Below, in pieces: positions 21,938-31,592 of a stretch of 64,000 bases of DNA; the first letter of the stretch is position 1; the number at the start of each line of letters is the position of its first letter. The position numbers were made by a program, and so were the translations under genes. The stretch is from contig CM075853.1 of NCBI GenBank assembly GCA_037975125.1, forward strand, positions 41,160,701 to 41,224,700. Direction: 5' to 3'. The stretch comes from Latrodectus hesperus (lineage: Eukaryota; Arthropoda; Arachnida; Araneae; Theridiidae). Below the pieces are notes generated by a model, which saw nothing but the letters and a program-made list of their open reading frames with translations, was not told where the DNA came from and made no database searches.

Positions 21938-21945
21938 GCTGCGCC
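21914..21945 (-). promoter_or_regulatory. 3'-terminal stem-loop of copy C
   Basis: RNA-sense GGCGCA (21945-21940) pairs perfectly with TGCGCC (21919-21914), and GTCC pairs with GGAC around a six-base loop. ATAAAACC and AACC repeats follow to the 3' end. Conservation in all copies and in the SINE suggests recognition by the ORF2 protein. Confidence 0.7.
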
Positions 21946-22152
21946 AAGAAATAAGTTTTGAAGAAGATATTAATTTTTTTTTATTCTTGTTATTTTATTT
22001 TATTTATTAATTTATTTACTTTTTTGGAAACCCAATCAACATTAAAATTCTAAAAAACAAAAATTAGTGTATATATATCATATTAAAATCCAATTATAAA
22101 ATATAAATGGAAAAACACAATTATATATACATTTAAAATTTAAAACTGAAAA

Positions 22153-25100
22153 TTAAATATAATATAAAAAACCTATTGCCTTCAAAAAGGCAAATAGGTT
22201 CCTGTGGGGTGGTTCCCCCAGCAAATCAAATAAGTTTAAAATATCACAATTAAAAAAGAGTAAACGATATTGGTTAAAATATGAGCATGAAATTAAAATA
22301 TGATAAACAGTGAATGGTTCATCACACGTTTCACACCAAGGATTTAATTCGTTTAGAAACAAATGTCTATGTGTGAAACGTGTGTGTCCGATACGAAGGC
22401 GGGTTAATCTTACATCAGCACTTCGTATCGGTAAAACTGTTAATGAGGTGATGTATGGAAATATGGCATGCAATTTATTACTGACCTGCATGTTCCATGA
22501 CTCCTGCCAAAGAGAATGGATTAATATTTTAACATTTTTTCTCACGTCAGACAAAGGAACTGATGGAAGACACGGGCCAGATGCAGATTTAGCAGCTGCA
22601 TCAGCCCTTTCATTACCATCGAGACCTACATGACTTGGGATCCAGCAGAAAATAATGTCATATCCCTTGCCAGCAAGGAAATCTAATGCTCGGAAAATTC
22701 TAGACACAACAGGATGACAGTCGAAACTACTGTTCCGCAAAGCTTCCAACACACTCAAACTGTCAGTGTACACACAGTATTTAGAACTATCACATGTATT
22801 CATCTGCTGAAGAGCTTGGTAAATAGCAGTTGCTTCAGCAGAGAAGATGGAACAGGATGGATGGAGGCTGTAGCTAAGTGTTTTGTTCTCAATAACTACA
22901 GCACAACCAACATGTCCTGTAGATTTTGAACCATCGGTGAAAACTGGTGTATACGTGGTATACTGACAGCGATGTGAGGCATATAGCTGCTGGAAAACAG
23001 TAGTTGCTGTGTCTGATTTTCTAAAACGAGCAAAAGGATTGATGATTTTAATCTGTGGATCATACCATGGTGGGTGTAGAAGGTCCGTTTTATCAAAACG
23101 GACATCATATAGGTCTGAATATAATAAGTTGGACTTTGTCCGAGTGAGAAAAGGTGGAATGCTGTATGAACGTGCGTCATACAGCCTTATAAGCGCAGGA
23201 GTAGTAGTCATGGAACGTAATGGATGATGAGGGTCAGACATGATTTTTGCATAATAATTGAGAGACAGCTGCATTCGTCTCAGGTCTAAAGGCAGTTGTT
23301 GGCAGATTGCATATAGACTCTGGACGGGTGATGTGCGGAATGCCCCTGAGCATATTCTCAAAGCAGAGTGATGTATTGTATCCAATCTGCGTAGAACGGA
23401 AGACCTAGCAGATCCATACACAGCACACCCATAGTCAATACGAGATAAAATTAATGACTGGTAGACACGAAGTAGTGCCGTGCGATCAGCACCCCAAGAT
23501 GTATTGGAAAGCACCTTGAGGATATTAAGCGATCGCTCGCACTTCTTCCGCAAATGAAGAACATGCGGAAGAAAATTTAATTTTCGGTCAAAAATTATTC
23601 CCAGAAATTTTATCTCGTTGACAACAGGGATAGGTGTATTATTAATACTGATAGTAGGATCATTATGTAGGCTGGTCTTCTTGCAGAAATGGACACAATT
23701 ACTCTTGCTAGGAGACAATGTGTGGCCATTCTCAGCACACCATGCAGCAAGTTTGTTAACAGTTGTTTGTAATTGTCTCTCAATTAAACGCATGCTAGAA
23801 CCCTCACATGAGATTTGCAGGTCATCAACATAAAGCGTGCCATAAACAGGAGGTGAGATTTCATGTAGGATGCAACTAATGTAAAGGTTAAAAAGTGTAA
23901 CACTTAAAATTGAGCCTTGGGGCACACCCTCGGCCTGAATAAAAGTATTGGATAAAACAGAACCAATACGAACTTTAAAACCACGGGAGCGTAAAAAGTT
24001 TTCAATAAATATTGGCAAATTACCCCTAAAGCCAAAATCATAAATCTTACGGAGAATTCCATAACGCCACGTACGGTCGTAAGCCTTCTCCATGTCGAAG
24101 AATATGGAAACGAGATGATTCCTCCGCACAAAAGCATTGCGGATCTGCGTTTCCAGATAAGTAATATTATCAAGAGTGGATCTTCCTTTACGGAAGCCAC
24201 TCTGATTGATATGGATACATTTATTTGTTTCTAAGACATAGATGAGACGGGCGTTGACCATACGTTCGAGAGTCTTACATAAGCAACTCGTCAGAGCAAT
24301 TGGTCGATAGCTTGAAGGAGCAGAAGGATCCTTATTAGCTTTAAGGACCGGAATCACTATTGCTTCGCTCCAAAGTGATGGAAATTGGTTTTCAGTCCAG
24401 ATCCTATTAAACAAAAACAGCAAGTTCAACAGGGAATCTGGACTTAAATGGCGAAGCATTTGATAGCTGATTCCATCTGGTCCTGCGCTAGTATCATGGG
24501 TCTGCTGTAATGCTCTCTTCAATTCCAACATCCGAAATTCACAGTTGTAAGGCAAAGCTTGTCCATGGTTGAAACGAATTGGTGTTCGCTCAGCACGACT
24601 CTTTGTCCTTAAGAACGAAGGACTATAAGAGTCGTTGCTTGAGACGCTAGCAAAGGTTTCACCAAGGACGTTAGCGATGTCCTTAGGAGAAGAGTATATA
24701 GCAGCTCCGGATTTCAAAATAGGAATGGAAAATTCTCTATATATTCCATTGGCTGCTATCACTCTTCTCCACAACTGTTTACTGGATGTGGAAGAAGTAA
24801 TTGAGGATACATAGCAAGACCAGGATTCCTTCTGACTTCGACGACGAGCTCTGCGAGCTAATGCTTTTGCTCTCTTGAATGCGATAAGATTCTCCGTTGT
24901 GGGGTATCTTCTGAATAGCCCCCATAACTTCCTCTGTTTCTTATAGGTGTTTTGACATTCATCATTCCACCAAGGTTTGCAACGCCTTTGTGGTGTAGAG
25001 GAACTCTTAGGAATTGATGCATCAGCTGCATTCTTAATTGTTTCAGTGACTTTACTGACGGCAATATCAATATTTTCGATCATAACCATTGCATCATCAA

Positions 25101-25797
25101 CAACTGCCAATTGCGAATATAATGTCCAATCTGCCCGACTGTACACGTAAGTAGGTAGGCGTTGTCCTACACTACTACCTCCAGTCTGGGAGATGACGAG
25201 AGGAAAATGATCGCTGTTGAAAAGATCATTTCCTACTGTTAAATTTAACAATGGCAGAAGAGATGGTGAACAAATGGCCAGATCGAGAGAATGGAATGTT
25301 CTTGTGGGTATATGGAAATATGTTTTCTCGTCGGTATTAAGCAGACAGAGACTGTTATCTGAAATAAACCGCTCTATCTGCCGACCGCGAGAATTTGTAT
25401 CATCATTTCCCCACAAAGAACTATGACCGTTAAAGTCACCTAACAACAGAAATGGTGTTGGCAGCTGATCTATTAATGCATCGAGTTCCTCTTGGCGGAT
25501 GACATCATGCGGTGGCAAATACAAACTACAGACTGTCAACAAGCATGATGTGTGAATTCGCACAGCTACAGCCTGTAGTGTAGTATTTAAATGCTGGGCA
25601 GTGCTGGGATAATTGTTAGATGTTAAAATGCAAACACCTCCAGACACTGCACCATCGTCACCACAGTCTTTTCTAAAGCTTTTAAACCCACGCATGGAAA
25701 AGTTATTGCTAGACTTCAGGAATGTTTCCTGAAGTGCAACACATGCGGGGTTGTAGGCTGAAATTATAGACTTGATGTCATCATGATGAGAACGCAA
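22153..25797 (-). CDS. LINE ORF2 polyprotein: endonuclease, reverse transcriptase, RNase H
   Basis: Catalyses target-primed reverse transcription of the element. Positions are counted from the L of HGLRSHHDD. The APE-type endonuclease spans 1-230 with LQETF (~24), LGDFNGH (~120) and SDHFPL (~195); just upstream the frame reads FVSWNCHG. The RT spans about 400-760 with SGFRKGRSTLD, FDMEKAYD (~567), GVPQGSILS and the catalytic YVDD (~655). The RNase H lies at about 950-1070 with FTDGS, SAEATAIY, YTDSLS and GNERAD, all four acidic residues present. A C-terminal knuckle CETCDEPFTVYHILISC is near 1154. There is no AUG before the endonuclease core. The first Met of the frame (SMRGFK) comes after catalytic residues, so the true start is non-AUG or coupled to ORF1. 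No frameshift or stop was found. Confidence 0.95.
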   Translation of the reverse strand: MRSHHDDIKSIISAYNPACVALQETFLKSSNNFSMRGFKSFRKDCGDDGAVSGGVCILTSNNYPSTAQHLNTTLQAVAVRIHTSCLLTVCSLYLPPHDVIRQEELDALIDQLPTPFLLLGDFNGHSSLWGNDDTNSRGRQIERFISDNSLCLLNTDEKTYFHIPTRTFHSLDLAICSPSLLPLLNLTVGNDLFNSDHFPLVISQTGGSSVGQRLPTYVYSRADWTLYSQLAVVDDAMVMIENIDIAVSKVTETIKNAADASIPKSSSTPQRRCKPWWNDECQNTYKKQRKLWGLFRRYPTTENLIAFKRAKALARRARRRSQKESWSCYVSSITSSTSSKQLWRRVIAANGIYREFSIPILKSGAAIYSSPKDIANVLGETFASVSSNDSYSPSFLRTKSRAERTPIRFNHGQALPYNCEFRMLELKRALQQTHDTSAGPDGISYQMLRHLSPDSLLNLLFLFNRIWTENQFPSLWSEAIVIPVLKANKDPSAPSSYRPIALTSCLCKTLERMVNARLIYVLETNKCIHINQSGFRKGRSTLDNITYLETQIRNAFVRRNHLVSIFFDMEKAYDRTWRYGILRKIYDFGFRGNLPIFIENFLRSRGFKVRIGSVLSNTFIQAEGVPQGSILSVTLFNLYISCILHEISPPVYGTLYVDDLQISCEGSSMRLIERQLQTTVNKLAAWCAENGHTLSPSKSNCVHFCKKTSLHNDPTISINNTPIPVVNEIKFLGIIFDRKLNFLPHVLHLRKKCERSLNILKVLSNTSWGADRTALLRVYQSLILSRIDYGCAVYGSARSSVLRRLDTIHHSALRICSGAFRTSPVQSLYAICQQLPLDLRRMQLSLNYYAKIMSDPHHPLRSMTTTPALIRLYDARSYSIPPFLTRTKSNLLYSDLYDVRFDKTDLLHPPWYDPQIKIINPFARFRKSDTATTVFQQLYASHRCQYTTYTPVFTDGSKSTGHVGCAVVIENKTLSYSLHPSCSIFSAEATAIYQALQQMNTCDSSKYCVYTDSLSVLEALRNSSFDCHPVVSRIFRALDFLAGKGYDIIFCWIPSHVGLDGNERADAAAKSASGPCLPSVPLSDVRKNVKILIHSLWQESWNMQVSNKLHAIFPYITSLTVLPIRSADVRLTRLRIGHTRFTHRHLFLNELNPWCETCDEPFTVYHILISCSYFNQYRLLFFNCDILNLFDLLGEPPHRNLFAFLKAIGFLYYI

Positions 25798-25826
25798 ACC
25801 ATGGCAGTTCCAAGAAACAAAGGAAG

Positions 25827-27002
25827 TTATTGTTTAATTTGAAAAGCTCCTTTCCCGGAGCTGGAAGGCATGTCATCTGACATCTCCTCGAGCGATAGAT
25901 CATCGTCCGAGGGATGTAATGAAACAGCGTCAGCCTCCAGGGTTAAGGCTTTACGGGTGGATATGGAGGGCCTAATAATGCCCTCTTTTGCTGATTTTAG
26001 TTTTAAAGCCTTTACGGCTTTAGATTTAGCCATTGGAGCTTTTCTACGGAGAGTGGTTGCAGATGTTGTTTTTGACTTTTTCTCAGATGTAGGGGGTAAT
26101 TTAACTATTGGAAGTGAAAGAGCATCCGTTTGTGTACTTGTCGTTCTGGTGACCTTGGCGGCGACAGAAGCATAGCTAACTCCTGCTTGAGGTGTGCGTG
26201 CTGTAACAGCACGTCTTGCCTCAGGATATGAGCAGTTATTCTTAACTTTAGTGGTTGTGATCTCTTTCTCCAGTATCCAGATAGGACAACTTCTAGCGTA
26301 GGAGGGGTGGTCACCTTTACAGTTTACACACCGCTCCTTTGCAGTACAAGACGAACTGTCGTGGCCAACTGCTGCGCAGCGAGCGCAAGCCAGTTTGCCC
26401 CTGCAAGTCGCTTTGGAGTGACCAAATCTCTGGCACTGGAAACAACGCAAAGGATTTGGTATATAAGGCCTGACGGATAGATGCATATACGCAGCTTTAA
26501 TATGCTGCGGCAGGTCTGGCGTCGCAAATGTCAGAACGAGATGTTTAGTATTAATAATCTGCCCATCCCGTCTGACAGTTATGCGTTTTACTGCACAGAC
26601 CTTTTGATCTTTTAGATTTTCCAAGATCTCGTCCGCAGGCGTATTTAACAAATCCTTAGCGGATACCACACCACGTGAAAAGTTAAGATTTACATGAGGC
26701 TGGACGGACACCTCAAGGTTAACAAGCATGTTCATGCTGCTTATAAGAGTAGCTTGTGCTTCTGAAGCAACTTCGACCATTAATTCTCCAGAACGCAGCT
26801 TCCGGATGCTCTTCACTTCGCCAATATTGCCAGAAATACCTTTCTGGATTAGGAAAGGGGATACATTATCAAAAGTACCCTCTTTCCTTTTAACAATGTA
26901 GAATCTTGCTTTAACTATTGACAATGTGTGCTCCCGTGGGAGAGAAGAAAAAATATTTGTTTCCATGTTAAAAATGGAAAATTCGGGACCTGACGGCACC
27001 AC
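25827..27002 (-). CDS. LINE ORF1, Gag-like CCHC RNA-binding protein (391 aa)
   Basis: Binds element RNA and forms the RNP in this class of retrotransposon. The N-terminal half (about 1-190) is a basic, mixed region of the type seen in I- and Jockey-group ORF1 proteins (FYIVKRKEGTFDNVSPFLI, then VCAVKRITVRRDG). Three zinc knuckles follow at about residues 200-255: CFQCQRFGHSKATC, CARCAAVGHDSSSC and the irregular CVNCKGDHPSYARSC. The C-terminal third is Ser/Thr/Lys-rich and ends with an acidic DDDLSLEEMSDD stretch. The stop codon lies about 30 nt before the first listed ORF2 codon. Met 1 fits the length of copy E's ORF1. It could start internally at a second Met (NMETN), which would remove about ten residues. 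Confidence 0.92.
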   Translation of the reverse strand: MVPSGPEFSIFNMETNIFSSLPREHTLSIVKARFYIVKRKEGTFDNVSPFLIQKGISGNIGEVKSIRKLRSGELMVEVASEAQATLISSMNMLVNLEVSVQPHVNLNFSRGVVSAKDLLNTPADEILENLKDQKVCAVKRITVRRDGQIINTKHLVLTFATPDLPQHIKAAYMHLSVRPYIPNPLRCFQCQRFGHSKATCRGKLACARCAAVGHDSSSCTAKERCVNCKGDHPSYARSCPIWILEKEITTTKVKNNCSYPEARRAVTARTPQAGVSYASVAAKVTRTTSTQTDALSLPIVKLPPTSEKKSKTTSATTLRRKAPMAKSKAVKALKLKSAKEGIIRPSISTRKALTLEADAVSLHPSDDDLSLEEMSDDMPSSSGKGAFQIKQ

Positions 27003-27499
27003 CCACCACCGAGTCCAACAAGGGGATGCAGACCAGCTGCACCAGTGCTAGCCAGGTCCTATACGCTCACAGTACATCCCTGAAGTGGCCTCCACCCTTA
27101 ACGAGTCACCCAGTAGATGTACCGATCGCTTGATCCATAAAGCCGATTGATGTGCTGAGGACCACAACACACCTCCCGTTTACCTGAAGCAGAGGCCAAA
27201 GTAATGTGTTGGTCTCTGCGGGCCTCAATTACCAGGACCCTCCTTTCCAGGGACACGGGTCTCCACGCACGGCAAACACGTGGGTGATTTAGTCCCCAAG
27301 AGTAGCTAATAGCAACAGAGCGGCGAAAGCTACTCAAGGGGAGCCCTCAACCTCTTGCGAGGCAACCACACTGAGGGAGAAGAGGAAGAAAAAGCAGAAG
27401 AGTAGAAGAGAGAAGGAAAAAAAGAAAGAGGACAGATCACTAGGGTACCTCGGGATTGTGACACCCGTGTTTACCTAAAGAAGGTAAACCCCCTGAGGG
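27003..27499 (-). promoter_or_regulatory. 5' UTR / internal promoter region of copy C
   Basis: The RNA would begin with CCCCTCAGGGG (27499-27489, a near-perfect palindrome) and then GTTTACC/GGTAAAC (27488-27469), a 7-bp hairpin. A pyrimidine-rich tract opposite a GAGGAAGAAAAAGC-type stretch and a GC-rich leader follow. A non-LTR element must carry its own promoter here to be copied whole. I cannot identify the core promoter motif with confidence. The same leader is present in B and E. Confidence 0.6.
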
Positions 27500-27512
27500 G
27501 ATACAGAAAGTC
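27500..27512. repeat. Right target duplication of copy C
   Basis: ATACAGAAAGTCT, identical to 21880-21892. Copy B's ORF2 resumes here (AGCGGATCC follows). Confidence 0.93.
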
Positions 27513-29989
27513 TAGCGGATCCGTAAACAACACAGCCGCAGTCAATACGCGATAAAATGAGTGATTGATAAACTCGGAGGAGTGATGTGCGACCAGCACC
27601 CCAAGATGTATTTGAAAGCACCTTAAGGATATTAAGTGATCGCTCGCACTTCTTCCGCAAATGTAATACATGCGGAAGAAAGGTTAGTTTATGGTCGAAT
27701 ATCACTCCAAGAAATTTTATCTGATTGACCACTGGTATTAGTGTGTTGTTAATAAGTATGACAGGATCATTATGTAGGCTTGTCTTTCTGCAGAAGTGGA
27801 CACAACTACTCTTGCTAGGGGATAGTGTGTGACCATTCTCAGCACTCCATGCAGCAATTTTATTAACAGATGTTTGTAGTTGTCTCTCAATTAAATGCAT
27901 GTTAGACCCTTCACAAGATATTTGCAGGTCATCAACATACAAGGTACCATGCACATGAGGTGTAAGTTGATGAAGTATGCTACTGATATGAATATTAAAA
28001 AGTGTGACGCTTAAAATACTACCCTGAGGAACACCTTCAGGTTGATTAAAAGTATTGGATAAAACAGTACCAATACGAACTTTAAAACCACGGGAGCATA
28101 AAAAGTTTTGTATAAATATCGGCAAGTTACTCCGAAAGCCAAAATCATATAATGTACGGAGAATTCCATATCGCCATGTACGGTCGTATGCCTTCTCGAT
28201 GTCAAAGAAAATGGAGACCAGATGGTTCCTCCGCACAAAAGCATTGCGGATTTGGGTCTCCAAATATGTGACATAATCGAGAGTGGATCTCCCTATACGG
28301 AAACCACTCTGATTAATGTGTAAGCATTTATTTTTTTCTAAGACATATACGAGACGGGCGTTGACCATACGTTCGAGAGTCTTACACAAGCAACTCGTCA
28401 GAGCTATTGGTCGATAATTCAGAGCATCTGAAGGCTCTTTACCAGATTTAAGGACCGGAATTACTATTGCTTCTCTCCAAATAGATGGGAACTCATTTTC
28501 AGTCCAGATCCTGTTAAATAAATGAAGTAAATTCAACAAGGAATCTAAACTTAAATGTTGAAGCATTTGGTAGTTAATTCCATCCGGTCCAAGACTGGTT
28601 TTTTTGGTCTGTTGTAAAGCTTTCTTCATTTCCATCATTTGAAATATGCAGTTGTAAGGCAAAGCCTGTCTATGGTGAAAACGAATTGGTGTTCGCTCAA
28701 CACGACTCTTAATCCTTAAAAACGAAGAACTATAAGAGTCGGAGCTTGAAACATTAGCAAAAGTTTCACCAAGGACATTAGAGATTTCTTGAGGTGAAGT
28801 GAATAAAGAAGCTCTGGACTTCAAAATGGGAATAGAAAATTCCTGATAAATTCCATTAGCCGCTTTCACTTTCCTCCATAACTACTTACAAGGTGTTGAA
28901 GATGTTATTGAAGAGATATAGCTAGACCAAGAATCCTTCTGACTACGTCGACGGGCTCTGCGAGCTAATGCTTTTGCTCTCTTAAAGGCAATTAGATTCT
29001 CCGTTGTGGGGTACCTCCGAAATATCCCCTATAACCTCCGTTGTTTCTTATAGGTGGTTTGACACTCAATATTCCACCATGGTTTGCAATGTCGATGTAA
29101 TTTAGAGGAACTTCTGGGAATGGATGCTTCCGCAGCTGTAATTAATGCTTCAGTGACTTTATATACTGCGTCATCAATACTCTCTATCATAACCATTGAA
29201 TCCGTAATAACTGCCAATTGAGTAAATAAAGCCCAATCTGCTCGACTGTACACGTAAGTAGGTGCAAGTTGTTTCACACTACTACCTCCAGTCTGAGAGA
29301 TGACAAGAGGAAAATGATCGCTGTTATGTAGATCATTTCCTACAACTAAATTTAACAATGGCAGGAGTATTGGAGAACAAATGGCAAGATCGAGAGTATG
29401 AAAAGTTCTTGTGGGTTCATGAAAGTACGTTTTCTCGTCGGTATTAAGCAGACAGAGACAGTTATTAGAAATAAACTGCTCTATCTGCCGACCGCGAGAA
29501 TTAGTATCATCATTTCCCCACAAAGAACTATGGCCGTTAAAGTCACCTAAGCAACAGAAATTGGTGTTTGCAGCTGATCTATTAATGCATCGAGTTCCTC
29601 TTGGCGGATGACATCATGTGGTGGTAAATACAAACTGCAGACTGTCAACAAGCATAATGTGTGCATTCGCACAGCTACAGCCTGTAAGTGTAGTATTCAA
29701 TGGATAGGCAGTGCTGGGAAAAGTTATTAGATGTTAATATGCAAACACCTCCAGACACTGCACCATCATCACCACAGTCTTTTCTAAAGCTTTTAAACCC
29801 ACGCATGGAAAAGTTACTGCTCGACTTCAGGAATGTTTCCTGAAGTGCAATACATGCGGGGTTGTAGGCTGATATTATAGACTTGATGTCATCATGATGA
29901 GAGCGCAAACCATGGCAGTTCCAAGAAACGAAGGAAGTTATGTATGTAAGTTTGAAAAGCTCCTTTCCCGGAGCTGAAGGGCATGTCAT
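27513..29989 (-). pseudogene. ORF2 of copy B, endonuclease and RT part, disrupted
   Basis: 27513-28869 is open and encodes most of the RT: SGFRIGRSTLD, FDIEKAYDRTWR, GVPQGSILS and the YVDDLQ active site. At 28884 a TAC/TAG change (ACTACTTACAAGG) stops the frame where other copies read ACTGTTTACTGG. The endonuclease part (29029-29523 and 29675-29989) is broken by small indels near 29030, 29550 and 29690 compared with C and E. LQETF, the FVSWNCHG start and SDHFPL are still readable, and an indel lies in the GDFNGH block. The RNase H half is 6 kb away at 20636-21892 because of copy C. Some single-base indels may be sequencing errors. Confidence 0.88.
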
Positions 29990-31065
29990 CTGACATCTCC
30001 TCGAGCGAAAGATCTTCGTCCGAGGGATGTAAGAAAACAGTGTCAGCTTTCAGGGATAAGGCTTTACGGGTGGATATAGAGGGCCTAGAATTGTCCTCCT
30101 TTGCAGATCTTAGTTTAAAGGCCTTTAAGGCTTTAGATCTAGCCGTCATGCTTTTCTACGGGGAGTGGTTGAGGAGGTAGATTTTGGCTTTTTCTGAGAT
30201 GTAATGGGTAATTTGGCAATGGGGAGTGAGAGAGCATCTGTTTGTGTACTAGCCGCTCTAGTGACTTTGGCAGCAACAGTCGCATAGCTAATACCTACTT
30301 GAGGTGTTCGAGCTGTAACTACCCATCTCGCCTCAGGATAGGAACAATTATTCTTAACTTTGGTGGTAGTGATTTCTTTCTCCAGTATCCAGATTGGACA
30401 ACTTTTAGCGTAGGATGGGTGGTCACCCTTACAGTTGACACACCTCTCCTTTGCAGAACAAGATGAACTGTCGTGGCCAATTGCTGCGCAGCGAGCGCAA
30501 TTCAGTTTGCCCCTGCAAGCCGCTTTGGAGTGTCCAAATCTCTGGCACTGGAAACAACGCAAAGGATTTGGAATGAATGGCCTAACGGATAGATGCATAT
30601 ACACAGCTTTGATATGCTGCGGTAGGTCTGGCGTCGCAAATGTCAGTATGAGATGTTTTGTATTAATTACTTTTCCATCTCGTCTGACAGTAATGCGTTT
30701 TACAGCGCAGACCTTTTGCTCTTTTAGATTTTCTAAAATTTCGTCCGTAGGCGTGTTAAGCAAATCCTTAGCGGATATCACATCACGAGAAAAGTTAAGA
30801 TTTATATGAGGGCAGACGGATACCTCAAGGTTAGCAAGTTTACTCATGTTGCTTATCAGACTTGATTGCTTGTCTGATGTGACTTTGACTTGATTGCTTG
30901 TCGTATGCTCTTCACTTCTCCAATTGATCCAATAATTGCTTTATGTATGAGGAAAGGGGATACCGAGTCAAAATTACCCTCTTTCCGTTTGACCACATAG
31001 TATTTTGCCTTTAATACAGAAAACATATGCTCCCGTGGGAGAGTTGAGAAATTGATATTTTCCAT
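29960..31065 (-). pseudogene. ORF1 of copy B, disrupted
   Basis: The three zinc knuckles are intact in one frame (CFQCQRFGHSKAAC, CARCAAIGHDSSSC, CVNCKGDHPSYAKSC; within 30146-30847). The C-terminal tail continues in another frame (29960-30149), so there is a frameshift near 30150. The N-terminus (30856-31065) begins MENINFSTLPREH and is disconnected by a rearrangement at 30859-30902, where a 16-nt repeat GACTTGATTGCTTGTC occurs twice in place of the normal coding sequence. Confidence 0.85.
30859..30902. repeat. Local 16-nt direct repeat in ORF1 of copy B
   Basis: GACTTGATTGCTTGTC occurs at 30859-30874 and 30887-30902. In copies C and E this position encodes LRSGELMVEVASEAQAT-type sequence, so a short stretch has been lost and replaced with repeated filler, as in slippage or microhomology repair. 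Confidence 0.7.
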
Positions 31066-31324
31066 ATGAGAGAATGGAAAGTTCGGGACCTGACGGCACC
31101 ACCCACCACCGAGTCCAACAAGGGGATGCAGACCAGCTGCACCAGTGCTATCCAGGTCCTATACGCTCACAGTACATCCTTGAGATGGCCTCCACCTTTA
31201 ACGAGTCATCCAGTAGATGTACCGATCGCTTGATCCATAAAGCCGATTGATGTGCTGAGGATCACAACACACCTCCCGTTTATCTGAAGCAGAGGCCAAA
31301 GTAATGTGTTGGTCTCTTGGGACC

Positions 31325-31336
31325 TCAATTACCAGG
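31325..31336. repeat. Left target duplication of copy E
   Basis: TCAATTACCAGG is identical to 36940-36951. Both lie in the 5' UTR of copy B (CTCAATTACCAGGACCC in an uninterrupted copy such as C near 27223). Confidence 0.93.
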
Positions 31337-31359
31337 TTGGTTGGTTGGTTGGGTTTCAT

Positions 31360-31391
31360 GGCACAAGGTCCAAAAACGGACATGCTGCGCC
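31360..31391 (-). promoter_or_regulatory. 3'-terminal stem-loop of copy E
   Basis: RNA-sense GGCGCA pairs with TGTGCC via a G-U wobble, as in copy B, and GTCC pairs with GGAC around the loop. AACC repeats follow. Confidence 0.65.
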
Positions 31392-31592
31392 AAGAATAAA
31401 GTTTAGAAGTAGATGTTTTTTTTATTTATTTTTATTTATTTATTTTATTATTTTATTTATTAATTTATTTTGAAAACCCAAGCCACATTAAAATTTTAAA
31501 AAACAAAAATCAGTGTATACATATATTAAAATAAAATTACATATAAAAGGAAAATCAAAATATATATACTTTTAAAATTTAAAAAAAGTAAA

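Larger units (their letters stand above)
21893..27499 (-). mobile_element. Full-length intact LINE copy C (5607 bp)
   Basis: A complete non-LTR retrotransposon flanked by a perfect 13-bp target duplication. In RNA-sense order it has a 5' UTR (27499 down to 27003), ORF1 (391 aa), ORF2 (1214 aa or slightly more), a 3' UTR of about 260 bp, the terminal stem-loop and (AACC)3. The domain set EN-RT-RNase H, a CCHC ORF1 and a short-repeat tail point to the I group in the broad sense (I/Jockey/R1-related). Exact clade assignment needs a tree. Both ORFs are open and the TSD is perfect, so this copy is young and possibly active. Confidence 0.95.
27513..31336 (-). mobile_element. LINE copy B, central segment
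   Basis: It continues copy B after the copy C insertion: the RT and endonuclease parts of ORF2, ORF1 and about 270 bp of 5' UTR, ending at TCAATTACCAGG where copy E is inserted. The subfamily is the same as 20404-21892. Confidence 0.9.

Noticed and set aside
22310..22633. Plus-strand ORFs inside the LINE copies (also at 16781, 20856, 25217, 31750, 34660 and elsewhere)
   Set aside because: They are antisense shadows of ORF1/ORF2, recur in every copy at the same place and resemble no protein.
16350..31395. CRISPR-like or satellite array from the repeated GGTTGGTTGGTT...GCGCC blocks
   Set aside because: The blocks are 3' ends of kilobase-sized retrotransposons at irregular distances, not a spaced repeat array.
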